Assembly (NCBI RefSeq): GCF_002250505.1
Contig: NZ_NJGY01000001.1
Coordinates: 2,239,878 to 2,303,877 of the forward strand
Origin: Janthinobacterium sp. PC23-8
GTDB lineage: Bacteria > Pseudomonadota > Gammaproteobacteria > Burkholderiales > Burkholderiaceae_D
Length of the DNA: 64,000 nucleotides
Direction of reading: 5' to 3'
Position numbers and translations under genes: made by a program. The notes below the pieces were generated by a model, which saw only the letters and a program-made list of their open reading frames with translations, did no database searches and was not told the origin of the DNA. Below are positions 9,425 through 20,372 of this stretch, piece after piece (the first letter of the stretch is position 1; the number at the start of each line of letters is the position of its first letter).

Positions 9425-10968
9425 AGGGATGGCCGTTGTTCGGCTCGCACTTCGTTACAAAGCTGAACTACCTGTGCCACAGCATAGATAGTGCGGTCGT
9501 TGACCTTTGCTATTCGGGCGTCCGTTGTCGAAAGAAGGCGCTCACGGTCTACGAGCAAATACTCCAAAACTTGCTCATGCGGACCGTCCAGCCACGGCTC
9601 AAAACTGCTGCAGGTATAGCAGGCAACTGGTTTCATAAACCCGCAAAAACCATGTTTCCCACAGCTGGATATGCCGTCAAATGAGTTAATGATGGATGGC
9701 GCGCGAATGATGCTGGACGGGTCCTCGGCCCGGGTTGCCTCGGAAATGTCGGCAATGAGCTTCCCCGCAAAAGCTTGTGCAAGAGGCGCCAAGGACATCG
9801 CGAGGGTCTTGTTGATGCGCTCGACGATGGCCGGAGTCGAACTGACATAGACGCCAACGTTCTGGGTGTCCGAGTGGTCAAGGAGTTCGGCAATCACTAG
9901 CTCACCGTGGCCTTCCTCGGCTGCACGTGTCCCGATAGTCTGCCTGAAGCGCTTAGGGGTAATATTCATGAAGTCACCCGTCCGTTCGGATACGACGTGA
10001 AGGCGACTCAAGGTCTTGCCAAGAATGTAGCCAATGTGCGCAGCAGTGGGATGATAGGCATACCCTTCAACATTTTTTTCGGCTTGTTCCTTGGGGAACA
10101 GTGGCGCTTTCTCGACGTCTGGGAGCAACCCGCGGAATCGCTCGCGCACAGTGGCGGCGTATTCGATAACCAGCCGGCCGATTTCCGGCACGAGCACCCG
10201 CTCTTTGAACGCCCCTCGGGCGTCACTATCTCTAGTCTTTGCGCGCGGCATCCGGACAACAAAAGACTCCAAGCCCTCGGAATCTATCATTTTACTAACA
10301 TCGGAAACTTTCAAGGCGGCGTATTGGGTGGCCCGTTGGCCTAATGTCATAACCAGCCAAGCCAACACATACTCTGAAAGTTCTACCTCTTTACAAGCGA
10401 AGGCCTCATTTAGCGCGTGCTGAAGCGCTTCAAGCTCAATGTCGGTGAACGGCCCGGTGTACGGGTCCCTGGTAGCAGTTCCCACACCCTTGCGATTTCC
10501 CTTCAATGTAAGCTGCTTCAAAAGGATGACCGCATCGGCCGAGACTCCTCCGTAGCCTAATGCACCCCATTTTCGGACAAGACCCGACAGTACACCGACA
10601 TACCATTCCTTCTCTTTTCCGAGGGACGCCTTGTAGTTCAGTATATCTGCAGCGGTAACCTCGGAAACGAGCACACCCGTCTGGTCAAATTTGAAATGAA
10701 AGAATTCCCGACTTTGATAGTAAAGATTTTTCAGGTGCGACAGGGACGAGTTTTCTGCATACCAAACGAGAGTCGCCTTCAGGGCAGTCTTGATGTCATG
10801 GACGACAGCGAAGGGCGCGAAATCAGCATAGAATTTGCGCGTCGCTTCGCGCAGTTCCCAGTAATCGGACGTCGGCTCGAAAACGGCATGGCCACGTGTT
10901 TGGGCGGTAGGCGGCAAGGTGCCAAAGTAGTTCGCCTGCGGCGACCTAAGTACCATAAGTTGACTCAT
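9421..10968 (-). CDS. tyrosine recombinase, second of the trio (515 residues)
   Basis: A site-specific recombinase with the catalytic Arg in LGQRATQYAAL, a Lys in RMPRAKTRD, the second box as KRFRQTIGTRAAEEG (Lys instead of the usual His at the first position, a substitution known in active members), His in LLDHSD and the nucleophile Tyr in VGVYVSS. A C-terminal cysteine cluster (CGKHGFCGFMKPVACYTC) resembles that of the partner downstream and is likely a zinc-binding element. Both ends overlap neighbours by four bases, giving one polycistronic unit. The sequence differs strongly from the other two recombinases, so this is not a recent tandem duplication but a functional set. Confidence 0.85.
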   Translation of the reverse strand: MSQLMVLRSPQANYFGTLPPTAQTRGHAVFEPTSDYWELREATRKFYADFAPFAVVHDIKTALKATLVWYAENSSLSHLKNLYYQSREFFHFKFDQTGVLVSEVTAADILNYKASLGKEKEWYVGVLSGLVRKWGALGYGGVSADAVILLKQLTLKGNRKGVGTATRDPYTGPFTDIELEALQHALNEAFACKEVELSEYVLAWLVMTLGQRATQYAALKVSDVSKMIDSEGLESFVVRMPRAKTRDSDARGAFKERVLVPEIGRLVIEYAATVRERFRGLLPDVEKAPLFPKEQAEKNVEGYAYHPTAAHIGYILGKTLSRLHVVSERTGDFMNITPKRFRQTIGTRAAEEGHGELVIAELLDHSDTQNVGVYVSSTPAIVERINKTLAMSLAPLAQAFAGKLIADISEATRAEDPSSIIRAPSIINSFDGISSCGKHGFCGFMKPVACYTCSSFEPWLDGPHEQVLEYLLVDRERLLSTTDARIAKVNDRTIYAVAQVVQLCNEVRAEQRPSL

Positions 10969-12239
10969 TTTGTTCTTTTCACCATTTTTTCTTGCATTTC
11001 AAGAGACGCTTTGCGTGCCCTACGTTCAGTCGCACGGCGGTTATAAGTCTCGGCTGTTTTAGATGTTGGCTTCCACCCCATCAAGCGTGACCGCATTTTC
11101 TGTTCGTTCTCAGGGGCGGTACCGGAATCGTCCATGGCTATCGAGAAGTTATCGTTCCAAGTGTGGCGTAATACATGCGGCATCACGTCGTCAGGGAGGT
11201 CCGGACAGCGCTCTCGTAGTGCTTCGAAAATCTTGTTCAACGCTCGAATGCCCAAGGGGCGCCCACCGTTGGCGACAAAGAGAAACGGATGCTTCTTGGC
11301 AAACGGAAATTTTCGGCGGAAATTGATAATGTAGTCCTGAGTCCGCTTAGCCAGGTCGCCATTGAAGGGCAGTACGCGGTCCAGCGTCTTGGCGTTAGGC
11401 TGAATCCCCCTAGGGTCGTGCTTATCGTCAGCACGACGGACGACCACAACCTCGTTGCTTCGAAAATTGATAAGCCGGATATCGACGCCAAGTAACTCAC
11501 CGCGACGCAAGCCTAAGCCAAGAAGCCACCGGACTATTAGCTCATTTCGGGCCCTCGCATGAGCCCCCTTCCACGGATTCTCCGGCGATTCCGGGCCAAT
11601 TACTTGCCAAACCCGCTCTTGCGCTTCTTGAGTGAGAGACGTTCGCTTACCTAGACCATTTCGCCCCTTGCCTCCCGGGACGCGAGCCAAGATGGCGTCA
11701 AGCACGAGACTCTTCACTTCTATCAATGCAGCAAACATTGGATGTTGTGGTGGAAGGTTGAGTAATCTCCTCTCTGTAAGCCACTTGAGGTACTGAGCGA
11801 TATAGCGGAGCCGCATACCTGCACTTCCAACCTCAGTCTTCGAGGACAAAACTGAACGATTTCGATAGCCCAGTAGGGAAACCGTAGTGGAGGAACTGGA
11901 TTTATATGGGATAGTCGCGCGAAGGACTTGAGCTTCGAGGTCGTCAATAGAGAACCGACAATGCCGCGCCAGGTCATCCACCTCGCCCAATTGCAGGAGC
12001 CTCCCTTGGGAAAGCCGCTCGTCGAGCGAGATGCCTTGCAGGTCACAAAACAAGAACAGGACCTTCAGTGCGCGAAGGACTTGCTCGATTGTTGCACTAG
12101 CTAGGTTTCGCGACCGTAGCTCGCAGAGCGTGAAGACCGTAGCATCAAACAGCGGCTGACCGGAATCAGTATCAAGCAGCATCGGCAAACGTTCGCCATC
12201 CTGGCAAACTACAGTCTTTACAGCGTATTTTGCACACAT
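10965..12239 (-). CDS. tyrosine recombinase, first of the trio (424 residues)
   Basis: The promoter-proximal recombinase. The catalytic residues are Arg in GLRRGELLGVD, Lys in RADDKHDPRG, the HxxR box in PHVLRHTWNDNF, Trp in LMGWKPTSKTAE and the nucleophile Tyr in TYNRR. It lacks the cysteine cluster of the other two. The GGAAG upstream of the ATG is a weak, distant ribosome binding site. Its 5' leader and promoter region coincide with an inverted repeat that may be a recombination site or operator. The three-recombinase, end-overlapping layout is known from RIT elements and Tn554-like transposons, and from the gammaproteobacterial mobile-trio islands. Which of these is closest needs a search. 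Confidence 0.85.
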   Translation of the reverse strand: MCAKYAVKTVVCQDGERLPMLLDTDSGQPLFDATVFTLCELRSRNLASATIEQVLRALKVLFLFCDLQGISLDERLSQGRLLQLGEVDDLARHCRFSIDDLEAQVLRATIPYKSSSSTTVSLLGYRNRSVLSSKTEVGSAGMRLRYIAQYLKWLTERRLLNLPPQHPMFAALIEVKSLVLDAILARVPGGKGRNGLGKRTSLTQEAQERVWQVIGPESPENPWKGAHARARNELIVRWLLGLGLRRGELLGVDIRLINFRSNEVVVVRRADDKHDPRGIQPNAKTLDRVLPFNGDLAKRTQDYIINFRRKFPFAKKHPFLFVANGGRPLGIRALNKIFEALRERCPDLPDDVMPHVLRHTWNDNFSIAMDDSGTAPENEQKMRSRLMGWKPTSKTAETYNRRATERRARKASLEMQEKMVKRTK

Positions 12240-12251
12240 TTTTATTTACAC

Positions 12252-12276
12252 TTCCGAAAGTTCTCCCCTTTCGAAA
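12252..12276. repeat. inverted repeat at island edge, candidate recombinase site
   Basis: TTCCGAAAG (12252-12260), seven spacer bases, then CTTTCGAAA (12268-12276); eight of nine arm positions pair. Two arms of 9 bases around a 7-base centre is the usual geometry of a tyrosine-recombinase crossover site. Further TTACACT-like words flank it: TATTTACACT at 12243, ATTACACT at 12279, and an inverted AGTGCAAATA at 12298-12307. They could be arm-type sites. Alternatively the repeat is an operator for the recombinase operon, whose start codon is only 13 bases away. Confidence 0.45.
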
Positions 12277-12308
12277 TATTACACTACGGCAAATAAAGTG
12301 CAAATAAT

Positions 12309-12345
12309 AAAAAAGGCCCGCAGTCTCTCGGCTGCAGGCCTTTTG
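12309..12345 (-). terminator. rho-independent terminator of ssb
   Basis: A GC-rich hairpin (AAAAGGCC...CGCAG, six-base loop, CTGC...GGCCTTTT) with a run of T on the minus strand, 25 bases past the ssb stop. The run of T on both sides makes it usable in both directions. It marks the limit of the core genome on this side. Confidence 0.85.
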
Positions 12346-12369
12346 TTTACGAATTAAGAAAAGTGCCCA

Positions 12370-12894
12370 TTAGAACGGAATATCGTCATCCATATCCGAA
12401 AAATTCGGTGCTGGCTTCGGTGCCGGGCGCGGTGCTGGCGCCGGGGCCGGACGCGGGGCTGGCGCCTGGCGTGGGGCCGGGGCGTCGTAGCCGCCGCTGT
12501 TGCCACCGCCGTTGCCACCATAGCTGTCGTCGCCACCGCCGGCGTCGCCGCCCATGCCGGAACGGCCGCCCAGCATTTGCATGTTTTCCGCGATGATGTC
12601 GGTGGCGTATTTCTCGACGCCGTCCTTGTCCGTGTATTTACGGGTTTGCAGGCGGCCTTCGACGTAGACCGAGGAACCTTTTTTCAGGTATTGGCCGACG
12701 ATTTCAGCCAGGCGGCCGAAGAACGAGATGCGGTGCCATTCGGTCAACTCTTTTTGTTCGCCCGTGTTGCGGTCCTTCGATTTGTACGAAGTGGCCACGG
12801 CGATGTTGGCGATCGCGTCGCCGCTAGGCATGTAGCGGATTTCCGGGTCGCGGCCCAGATTGCCGACGATAATGACTTTGTTGACTGATGCCAT
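12370..12894 (-). CDS. ssb: single-stranded DNA-binding protein SSB
   Basis: A 174-residue SSB that coats single-stranded DNA and recruits repair and replication proteins. The OB fold spans about residues 1-112 ([20 protein letters not shown]...), followed by a Gly-rich then Pro/Ala/Arg-rich linker and the acidic tip DMDDDIPF, which binds partners such as PriA, RecO and exonuclease I. The ATG at 12894 is chosen over an upstream in-frame ATG (12984) because the family begins MASVNK and AGGAG lies at the right distance. It is divergent from uvrA. A TATAAT-like -10 element lies on its strand at 12961-12966, and the shared LexA box at 13063-13082 may make it partly SOS-controlled. Confidence 0.97.
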   Translation of the reverse strand: MASVNKVIIVGNLGRDPEIRYMPSGDAIANIAVATSYKSKDRNTGEQKELTEWHRISFFGRLAEIVGQYLKKGSSVYVEGRLQTRKYTDKDGVEKYATDIIAENMQMLGGRSGMGGDAGGGDDSYGGNGGGNSGGYDAPAPRQAPAPRPAPAPAPRPAPKPAPNFSDMDDDIPF

Positions 12895-13062
12895 GAATAA
12901 CTCCTGATGAACGGCTGCGGCGGTCGGAATTGCCGCGCGTTGGATTTTCTGTAAACGGGAATTATAAGCGAGTAGGCGATGCAAAGCACCCGCTTTCTGG
13001 ACCGTCCCGCAACTGTGCGGCGCAACGTTTTTTTCGTGGCACGCACGAACAAGAATATTGAA

Positions 13063-13082
13063 TACTGGTATTATATACAGTG
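13063..13082. promoter_or_regulatory. LexA (SOS) box between ssb and uvrA
   Basis: TACTGGTATTATATACAGTG matches the LexA consensus (CTG-N10-CAG core with AT-rich centre) at nearly all positions. It lies about 185 bases before the uvrA start and 169 before the ssb start. uvrA-ssb divergent pairs with a shared SOS box are known in Proteobacteria. The rest of the 372-base intergenic region (12895-13266) shows no gene. Confidence 0.85.
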
Positions 13083-13266
13083 TTCAAACGTCTGTACGCA
13101 TCTGCATCAAGCTTTGTCCGCGCATGCCGGGCAGGCGGCAATATTCGCTTGCCATGGCCTCGCGCGTGCGCATCAAAACCCGGCTATAGTTACAAGTTGA
13201 CCCGTTGCAGGCCCGTTTCCGGGCAGTACGGGTCCACCGCATCCCACTGAAAGCAAGGCTCATCAC

Positions 13267-16116
<2,850 letters not shown>

Positions 16117-16133
16117 GCGGTCAGCGCCATAAA

Positions 16134-16172
16134 AAACGGCGCGGTTTGCTCATGCAATCCGCGCCGTTTCTC
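16134..16172 (+). terminator. uvrA terminator
   Basis: Hairpin with 11-base arms (AAACGGCGCGG and CCGCGCCGTTT) starting 17 bases after the uvrA stop, followed by TCT. Confidence 0.75.
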
Positions 16173-16179
16173 TCGACTA

Positions 16180-16236
16180 GCACGCCAGTCATTGCCGGCG
16201 TGTCTTTTTATCACACGCCGGTCGTTGCCGGCGTGC
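16180..16236 (-). terminator. two adjacent GCCGGC hairpins after pckG
   Basis: Two related inverted repeats, each about 22 bases (CACGCC...GGCGTG and ACGCCGG...CCGGCGT), separated by TCTTTTTATCA. On the minus strand the A/T spacer gives a short T run after the first hairpin, so the pair can stop transcription from pckG. They are diverged copies of one another. Confidence 0.6.
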
Positions 16237-16254
16237 GTCTCCCCCCACTAACTC

Positions 16255-18126
16255 TTAGCCCGCCAGACGTTGCTCCAGCGCCGCCTTGTTGTCTGCCAGT
16301 TCCTGCGGCAGATGATACGCCAGCTTTTCAAACAATTCCGTATGCAATTTCAATTCTTCCAGCCACGCCGCCTTGTCGATCGAGGTGATAGTGTCGAATT
16401 GTGCTTGCGTAAACGGCAGGCCGTCCCAGTTCAGGTCGCCATATTCGGGCGTGGTGCCGAACAGGTTTTCCACGCCGCCCGCCTTGCCTTCGATGCGTTC
16501 CAGCATCCACTTCAGCACGCGCATATTGTCGCCGAAGCCAGGCCAGACGAATTTGCCCGCTTCGTCGGTACGGAACCAGTTGACGCAGTAAATCTTTGGC
16601 AGCGCGGCCGGGTTGACCTTGCCCACTTTGACACCCATGTCCAGCCAGTGCTGGAAATAGTCGCTCATGTTATAGCCGATAAACGGCAACATTGCAAATG
16701 GATCGCGGCGCACCACGCCCATCTGGCCAACGGCGGCAGCCGTCGTTTCGGAACCCATGGTGGCGGCCATGTAGACGCCTTCGACCCAGTTGCGCGCTTC
16801 GGTCACCAGTGGCACGGTGGTCGAGCGGCGTCCGCCAAAGATGAAGGCCGAGATCGGCACGCCAGCCGGATCGTCCCAGGCCGCATCGATGACGGGGTTT
16901 TGCGTGGCGGCGACAGTAAAACGCGCGTTCGGATGGGCGGCCTTGGTGCCGGACTCTGGTGTCCAGTCCTTGCCCTGCCAGTCGATCAGGTGGCTCGGCG
17001 CTTCTTTCGTCAAACCTTCCCACCAGACATCGCCGTCGTCGGTCAGCGCGACGTTGGTAAAGATGGTGTTTTCACGCATCGAGGCCATGCAGTTGTAATT
17101 GGTTTTTTCGTTGGTGCCCGGCGCCACGCCAAAATAGCCCGCTTCCGGGTTGATGGCGTACAGGCGGCCATCGGCACCGGGCTTGATCCACGCGATATCG
17201 TCGCCGATGGTGGTCACTTTCCAGCCCTTGAAACTGGCCGGTGGAATCAGCATGGCGAAGTTGGTCTTGCCGCAGGCCGAAGGGAAGGCTGCCGCCACAT
17301 AGTGCTTCTTGCCTTCCGGCGACTCGACACCGAGGATCAGCATGTGTTCGGCCAGCCAGCCTGGTGCGTCAACCGACGCTTGCGCTTCCTGGTGCCCCAT
17401 GTTCGAGGCGATGCGCAGGGCGAAGCATTTCTTGCCCAGCAGCGCGTTGCCGCCGTAGCCGGAACCGTAGGACCAGATTTCGCGCGTTTCCGGGAAATGC
17501 ACGATGTATTTGGTGCTGTTGCATGGCCATTTGACGTCGGCCTGGCCGGCGGCCAGCGGCGCGCCGACGCTGTGTACGCAAGGCACGAACTCGCCATCGG
17601 TACCGAGCACGTCATAGACGGCGCGGCCCATGCGGGTCATGATTTTCATGTTGACGGCAACATAGGGCGAGTCGGACAGTTCGACGCCGATATGCGCGAT
17701 CGGCGAACCGAGCGGGCCCATCGAGAACGGCACGACATACATGGTACGACCCTGCATGCAACCGTCGAACAGGCCGTTCAGGGTGTTGCGCATCTCGCCC
17801 GGTTCGGTCCAGTTATTGGTCGGGCCGGCCGCTTCTTTGGTTGCCGAGCAAATATAGGTGCGGTCTTCGACACGCGCCACATCGCTCGGGTCCGAGCAGG
17901 CCAGGTAGGAATTGGGACGCTTGTCGGCGTTCAGTTTTTTCATGGTGCCGCTGGCAACCATCTCGGCACACAGGCGTTCGTACTCTTGCTGCGAACCGTC
18001 GCACCAGTAGATGCGATCCGGCTTGGTCAGTGCGGCAATTTCCGCCACCCAGTTGATCAGTTTCTGTTGTTTAATATAAGCTGGGACGTTGAGTGTAGCA
18101 ACGCCACCCATGACGGGCTGATTCAT
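16255..18126 (-). CDS. pckG: phosphoenolpyruvate carboxykinase (GTP)
   Basis: GTP-dependent PEPCK converts oxaloacetate plus GTP to phosphoenolpyruvate, GDP and CO2, the first committed step of gluconeogenesis. The 623 residues match the GTP class (about 600) and not the shorter ATP class. The P-loop and hyper-reactive cysteine lie at about residues 280-292 ([12 protein letters not shown]). Metal and substrate motifs include [16 protein letters not shown] and the guanine-binding region near [12 protein letters not shown]. The ATG at 18126 has a strong GGAGG 9 bases upstream. It stands alone, convergent with uvrA. Confidence 0.97.
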   Translation of the reverse strand: MNQPVMGGVATLNVPAYIKQQKLINWVAEIAALTKPDRIYWCDGSQQEYERLCAEMVASGTMKKLNADKRPNSYLACSDPSDVARVEDRTYICSATKEAAGPTNNWTEPGEMRNTLNGLFDGCMQGRTMYVVPFSMGPLGSPIAHIGVELSDSPYVAVNMKIMTRMGRAVYDVLGTDGEFVPCVHSVGAPLAAGQADVKWPCNSTKYIVHFPETREIWSYGSGYGGNALLGKKCFALRIASNMGHQEAQASVDAPGWLAEHMLILGVESPEGKKHYVAAAFPSACGKTNFAMLIPPASFKGWKVTTIGDDIAWIKPGADGRLYAINPEAGYFGVAPGTNEKTNYNCMASMRENTIFTNVALTDDGDVWWEGLTKEAPSHLIDWQGKDWTPESGTKAAHPNARFTVAATQNPVIDAAWDDPAGVPISAFIFGGRRSTTVPLVTEARNWVEGVYMAATMGSETTAAAVGQMGVVRRDPFAMLPFIGYNMSDYFQHWLDMGVKVGKVNPAALPKIYCVNWFRTDEAGKFVWPGFGDNMRVLKWMLERIEGKAGGVENLFGTTPEYGDLNWDGLPFTQAQFDTITSIDKAAWLEELKLHTELFEKLAYHLPQELADNKAALEQRLAG

Positions 18127-18428
18127 ATTACCTCCAATACAATTAAGAATTCTGGTCGTTCCGGCAGATCACCGTGCTGCGGCGCGCTCGCGCTGGCTGT
18201 TTGGTCGTCTTGCCGGCCGCAGCGCGAGGCGCCAGCGGCGGGTGTTTGCGCCTGGTGGCGCGCGGTGCATGCACCAGAATGTTGCAAAGTGTCGGCGATT
18301 GTACACCCGTAAAAGCGCTATTTCCGCAAAAATGTAGGAGAATAGCCCGACTAATGTAGTAGGCTATTCAGCATTGCCCGTATTTTGTTATTTCCCTACC
18401 AAATTCACATTAAGATCGGTCAACTTCC
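18127..18428. other. divergent promoter region pckG / dehydrogenase
   Basis: A 302-base spacer between two divergently transcribed genes. The half next to pckG is GC-rich with CGGCCGC-like inverted words; the half next to the dehydrogenase is AT-rich. No gene and no clear regulator site could be assigned. Confidence 0.5.
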
Positions 18429-19454
18429 ATGAAAATTGCCATACTCGATGATTATCAGGATGCCGTGCGCGGCCTCGATTGTTTCAAATTAAGCACAGGC
18501 CACGACGTCAAGGTATTCAGTAACACCACGCGCGGCCTGGGCCAGCTGGCGATCCGCCTGGCGCCGTTTGATGCCCTGGTGCTGATACGCGAGCGCAGCA
18601 GTTTCAACCGCGCCCTGCTGGCCAAGCTGCCCAATCTGAAACTGCTGTCGCAGACGGGCAAGGTCAGCGGCCATGTCGACGTGGCGGCCGCCACCGAACT
18701 GGGCATTGCGATTGCCGAAGGCGTGGGTTCGCCGACGGCGCCGGCCGAGCTGACATGGGCCTTGATCATGGCGGCCCAGCGCAAGATCGTGCCGTATGCA
18801 CAGAACCTGAAAGAAGGCTTGTGGCAAATGGCCTCGCTGGAACCGGCGCACAACACCCTGGGCACGGCGCTCAAGGGCCGCACCCTCGGTATCTGGGGCT
18901 ATGGCAAGATCGGCCAGCTGGTAGCCGGCTATGGCCGCGCGTTCGGCATGCGGGTGCTGGTGTGGGGCAGCGAAACGAGCCGCGCGGCGGCGGTGGCGGC
19001 CGGCGACACGGCGGCCGCGTCGCGCGAGGAGTTTTTTGCGCAGGCCGATGTGCTCAGCCTGCACCTGCGCCTGTCGGACCAGACGCGTGGCCTGGTCACG
19101 GCGCAGGACCTGGCGCGCATGAAACCGAGCGCGCTGTTCGTCAATACCAGCCGCGCCGAACTGGTGGCCGATGGCGCGCTGGAGGCGGCCTTGCCGCAAG
19201 GGCGTCCGGGCGCGGCCGCGCTGGACGTGTTTACGGAGGAACCCTTGCCGCCAACCTCACCGCTGTTGCAAATGCCCAATGTGCTGGCCACGCCGCACCT
19301 GGGCTACGTCGAGCGTGACGGCTATGAGCTGTATTTCCGCTATGCACTGCAAAATATTGTCGATTATGCACAAGGGCAATGCACGCGCCTGCTGAACCCC
19401 GAGGTGCTGGCGCATGCGCGGCAAACGGCTTTCAGGAGCGCTGGAACCCCTTGA
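18429..19454 (+). CDS. D-2-hydroxyacid dehydrogenase family protein
   Basis: A 341-residue NAD(P)-dependent oxidoreductase that reduces 2-keto acids to D-2-hydroxyacids or the reverse. It has the N-terminal flavodoxin-like substrate domain and an inserted Rossmann domain with GIWGYGKIGQLVAGYGRAFGM at about residues 155-175. The catalytic triad is visible: Arg in FVNTSRAEL, Glu in TEEPLPP and His in ATPHLGYVE. The substrate cannot be told; 3-phosphoglycerate and glyoxylate enzymes are both in this superfamily, but the N-terminus (MKIAILDDYQDAVRGL) belongs to a separate, poorly characterised branch. The last 23 bases overlap the convergent gene at 19432. Confidence 0.9.
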   Translation: MKIAILDDYQDAVRGLDCFKLSTGHDVKVFSNTTRGLGQLAIRLAPFDALVLIRERSSFNRALLAKLPNLKLLSQTGKVSGHVDVAAATELGIAIAEGVGSPTAPAELTWALIMAAQRKIVPYAQNLKEGLWQMASLEPAHNTLGTALKGRTLGIWGYGKIGQLVAGYGRAFGMRVLVWGSETSRAAAVAAGDTAAASREEFFAQADVLSLHLRLSDQTRGLVTAQDLARMKPSALFVNTSRAELVADGALEAALPQGRPGAAALDVFTEEPLPPTSPLLQMPNVLATPHLGYVERDGYELYFRYALQNIVDYAQGQCTRLLNPEVLAHARQTAFRSAGTP

Positions 19455-20205
19455 GCAGGTCCGGTTCACCCGCGAGGCTGACGGGCGGCAGCGGCAGCAC
19501 GTGGGCGCGCGACCACAGGCCGGTCCAGCCCGGTGGCCAGGCGAGCAGCGGACCGGTGTAGGCGGGAAGGCCGGCGCGCACGGCAATCACCGGTACCGGC
19601 GGCAGCTCGGGCAGAGGGGCGCCCGGTGCGCGCGGCATGTCCAGGCTGTACATATAGTTGGGCAGCAAGGCGTCGCAGACGTGCGCGAACCAGACCGCGT
19701 GGTCTTCGTCGCGGCCCAGCGCCTGGGCCAGCCCTTGCGGGTCGAAGCGCGCCAGGGCGTCGACCAGTTCGCTGGTGGCCGCGCCGGGCGTATCGCCCCA
19801 GCCCATCACGGGGTTGACGTTGTAGTCGGCGCCCGAGCCATACCAGCCTTCGCGCCAGGGCCGCTGCATCCAGTAGCGCGGCCCCGTAAACAAATGCCAG
19901 CGCCAGTGCAGGCCGGACGGTTTCGGCCAGGAATACAGATACAGCTTTTGATAGCCGGCGCGGTGCAGCTCGCGCACCATGGCCATCAGGCGCGCATGCG
20001 GCATGCGGTCGGGCGGCGCGCGGCGAAAACGGATCGCTTCGCCATCGGCGAACTCGACGTCATCGGTGGACAGGTTCAGGTCCAGGGTGCGCGCTTCGCT
20101 GCCGAAGCGCGCGGCGACCCAGCCGGTCAGCAAGTTGACGGACGTGATCACGCCATAACCGCGATGGCGGTGAAAAATGACGGTGCCGGGAGCAAGCGCT
20201 TTCAT
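19432..20205 (-). CDS. conserved hypothetical protein, KOW/CarD-like N-terminus
   Basis: A 257-residue protein of unknown function. The first 30 residues (GTVIFHRHRGYGVITSV) look like the small beta-barrel of CarD/TRCF or KOW type that contacts RNA polymerase or RNA. The rest is rich in Trp, Pro and Arg, with a WREGWYGSGADYNVNP motif and no known catalytic pattern, signal peptide or membrane segment. It overlaps the 3' end of the dehydrogenase gene by 23 bases tail to tail. Codon use is like that of its neighbours, so it is a real gene, probably lineage-restricted. Confidence 0.7.
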   Translation of the reverse strand: MKALAPGTVIFHRHRGYGVITSVNLLTGWVAARFGSEARTLDLNLSTDDVEFADGEAIRFRRAPPDRMPHARLMAMVRELHRAGYQKLYLYSWPKPSGLHWRWHLFTGPRYWMQRPWREGWYGSGADYNVNPVMGWGDTPGAATSELVDALARFDPQGLAQALGRDEDHAVWFAHVCDALLPNYMYSLDMPRAPGAPLPELPPVPVIAVRAGLPAYTGPLLAWPPGWTGLWSRAHVLPLPPVSLAGEPDLLKGFQRS

Positions 20206-20372
20206 GGGGAATCATCAAGCCGGAGCGGGAACAAAACATCCAGTGTACTCACAGATGGGCGAATTTTCCAGCGACGCCAACAAGCCCTGCTCAAGCCGGC
20301 ACCATCATTCACGCAAGCACGGCAATCCAAGATATCATGCGCGTCATTCTCCACTGACATCGTGACCACATC

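Larger units (their letters stand above)
532..12308. mobile_element. recombinase-trio genomic island (left end not resolved)
   Basis: Accessory segment with visibly lower GC than the flanking core. It carries the three-recombinase operon plus helper, the CHAT gene, the HNH gene and relics of an IS3 transposase and dnaE2. The right edge is placed between the recombinase start (12239) and the ssb terminator (12309), because ssb and everything beyond are ordinary core chromosome. The left edge is a guess: no repeat matching the right end was found, and the true end may lie upstream of base 1. Confidence 0.5.

Noticed and set aside
9421-10968. Idea that the 515-residue recombinase is inactive because HxxR reads KxxR
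   Set aside because: Lys at this position occurs in active tyrosine recombinases, and the other catalytic residues are present.
16270-18312. 680-residue open frame antisense to pckG
   Set aside because: Shadow of pckG with no recognisable domain.
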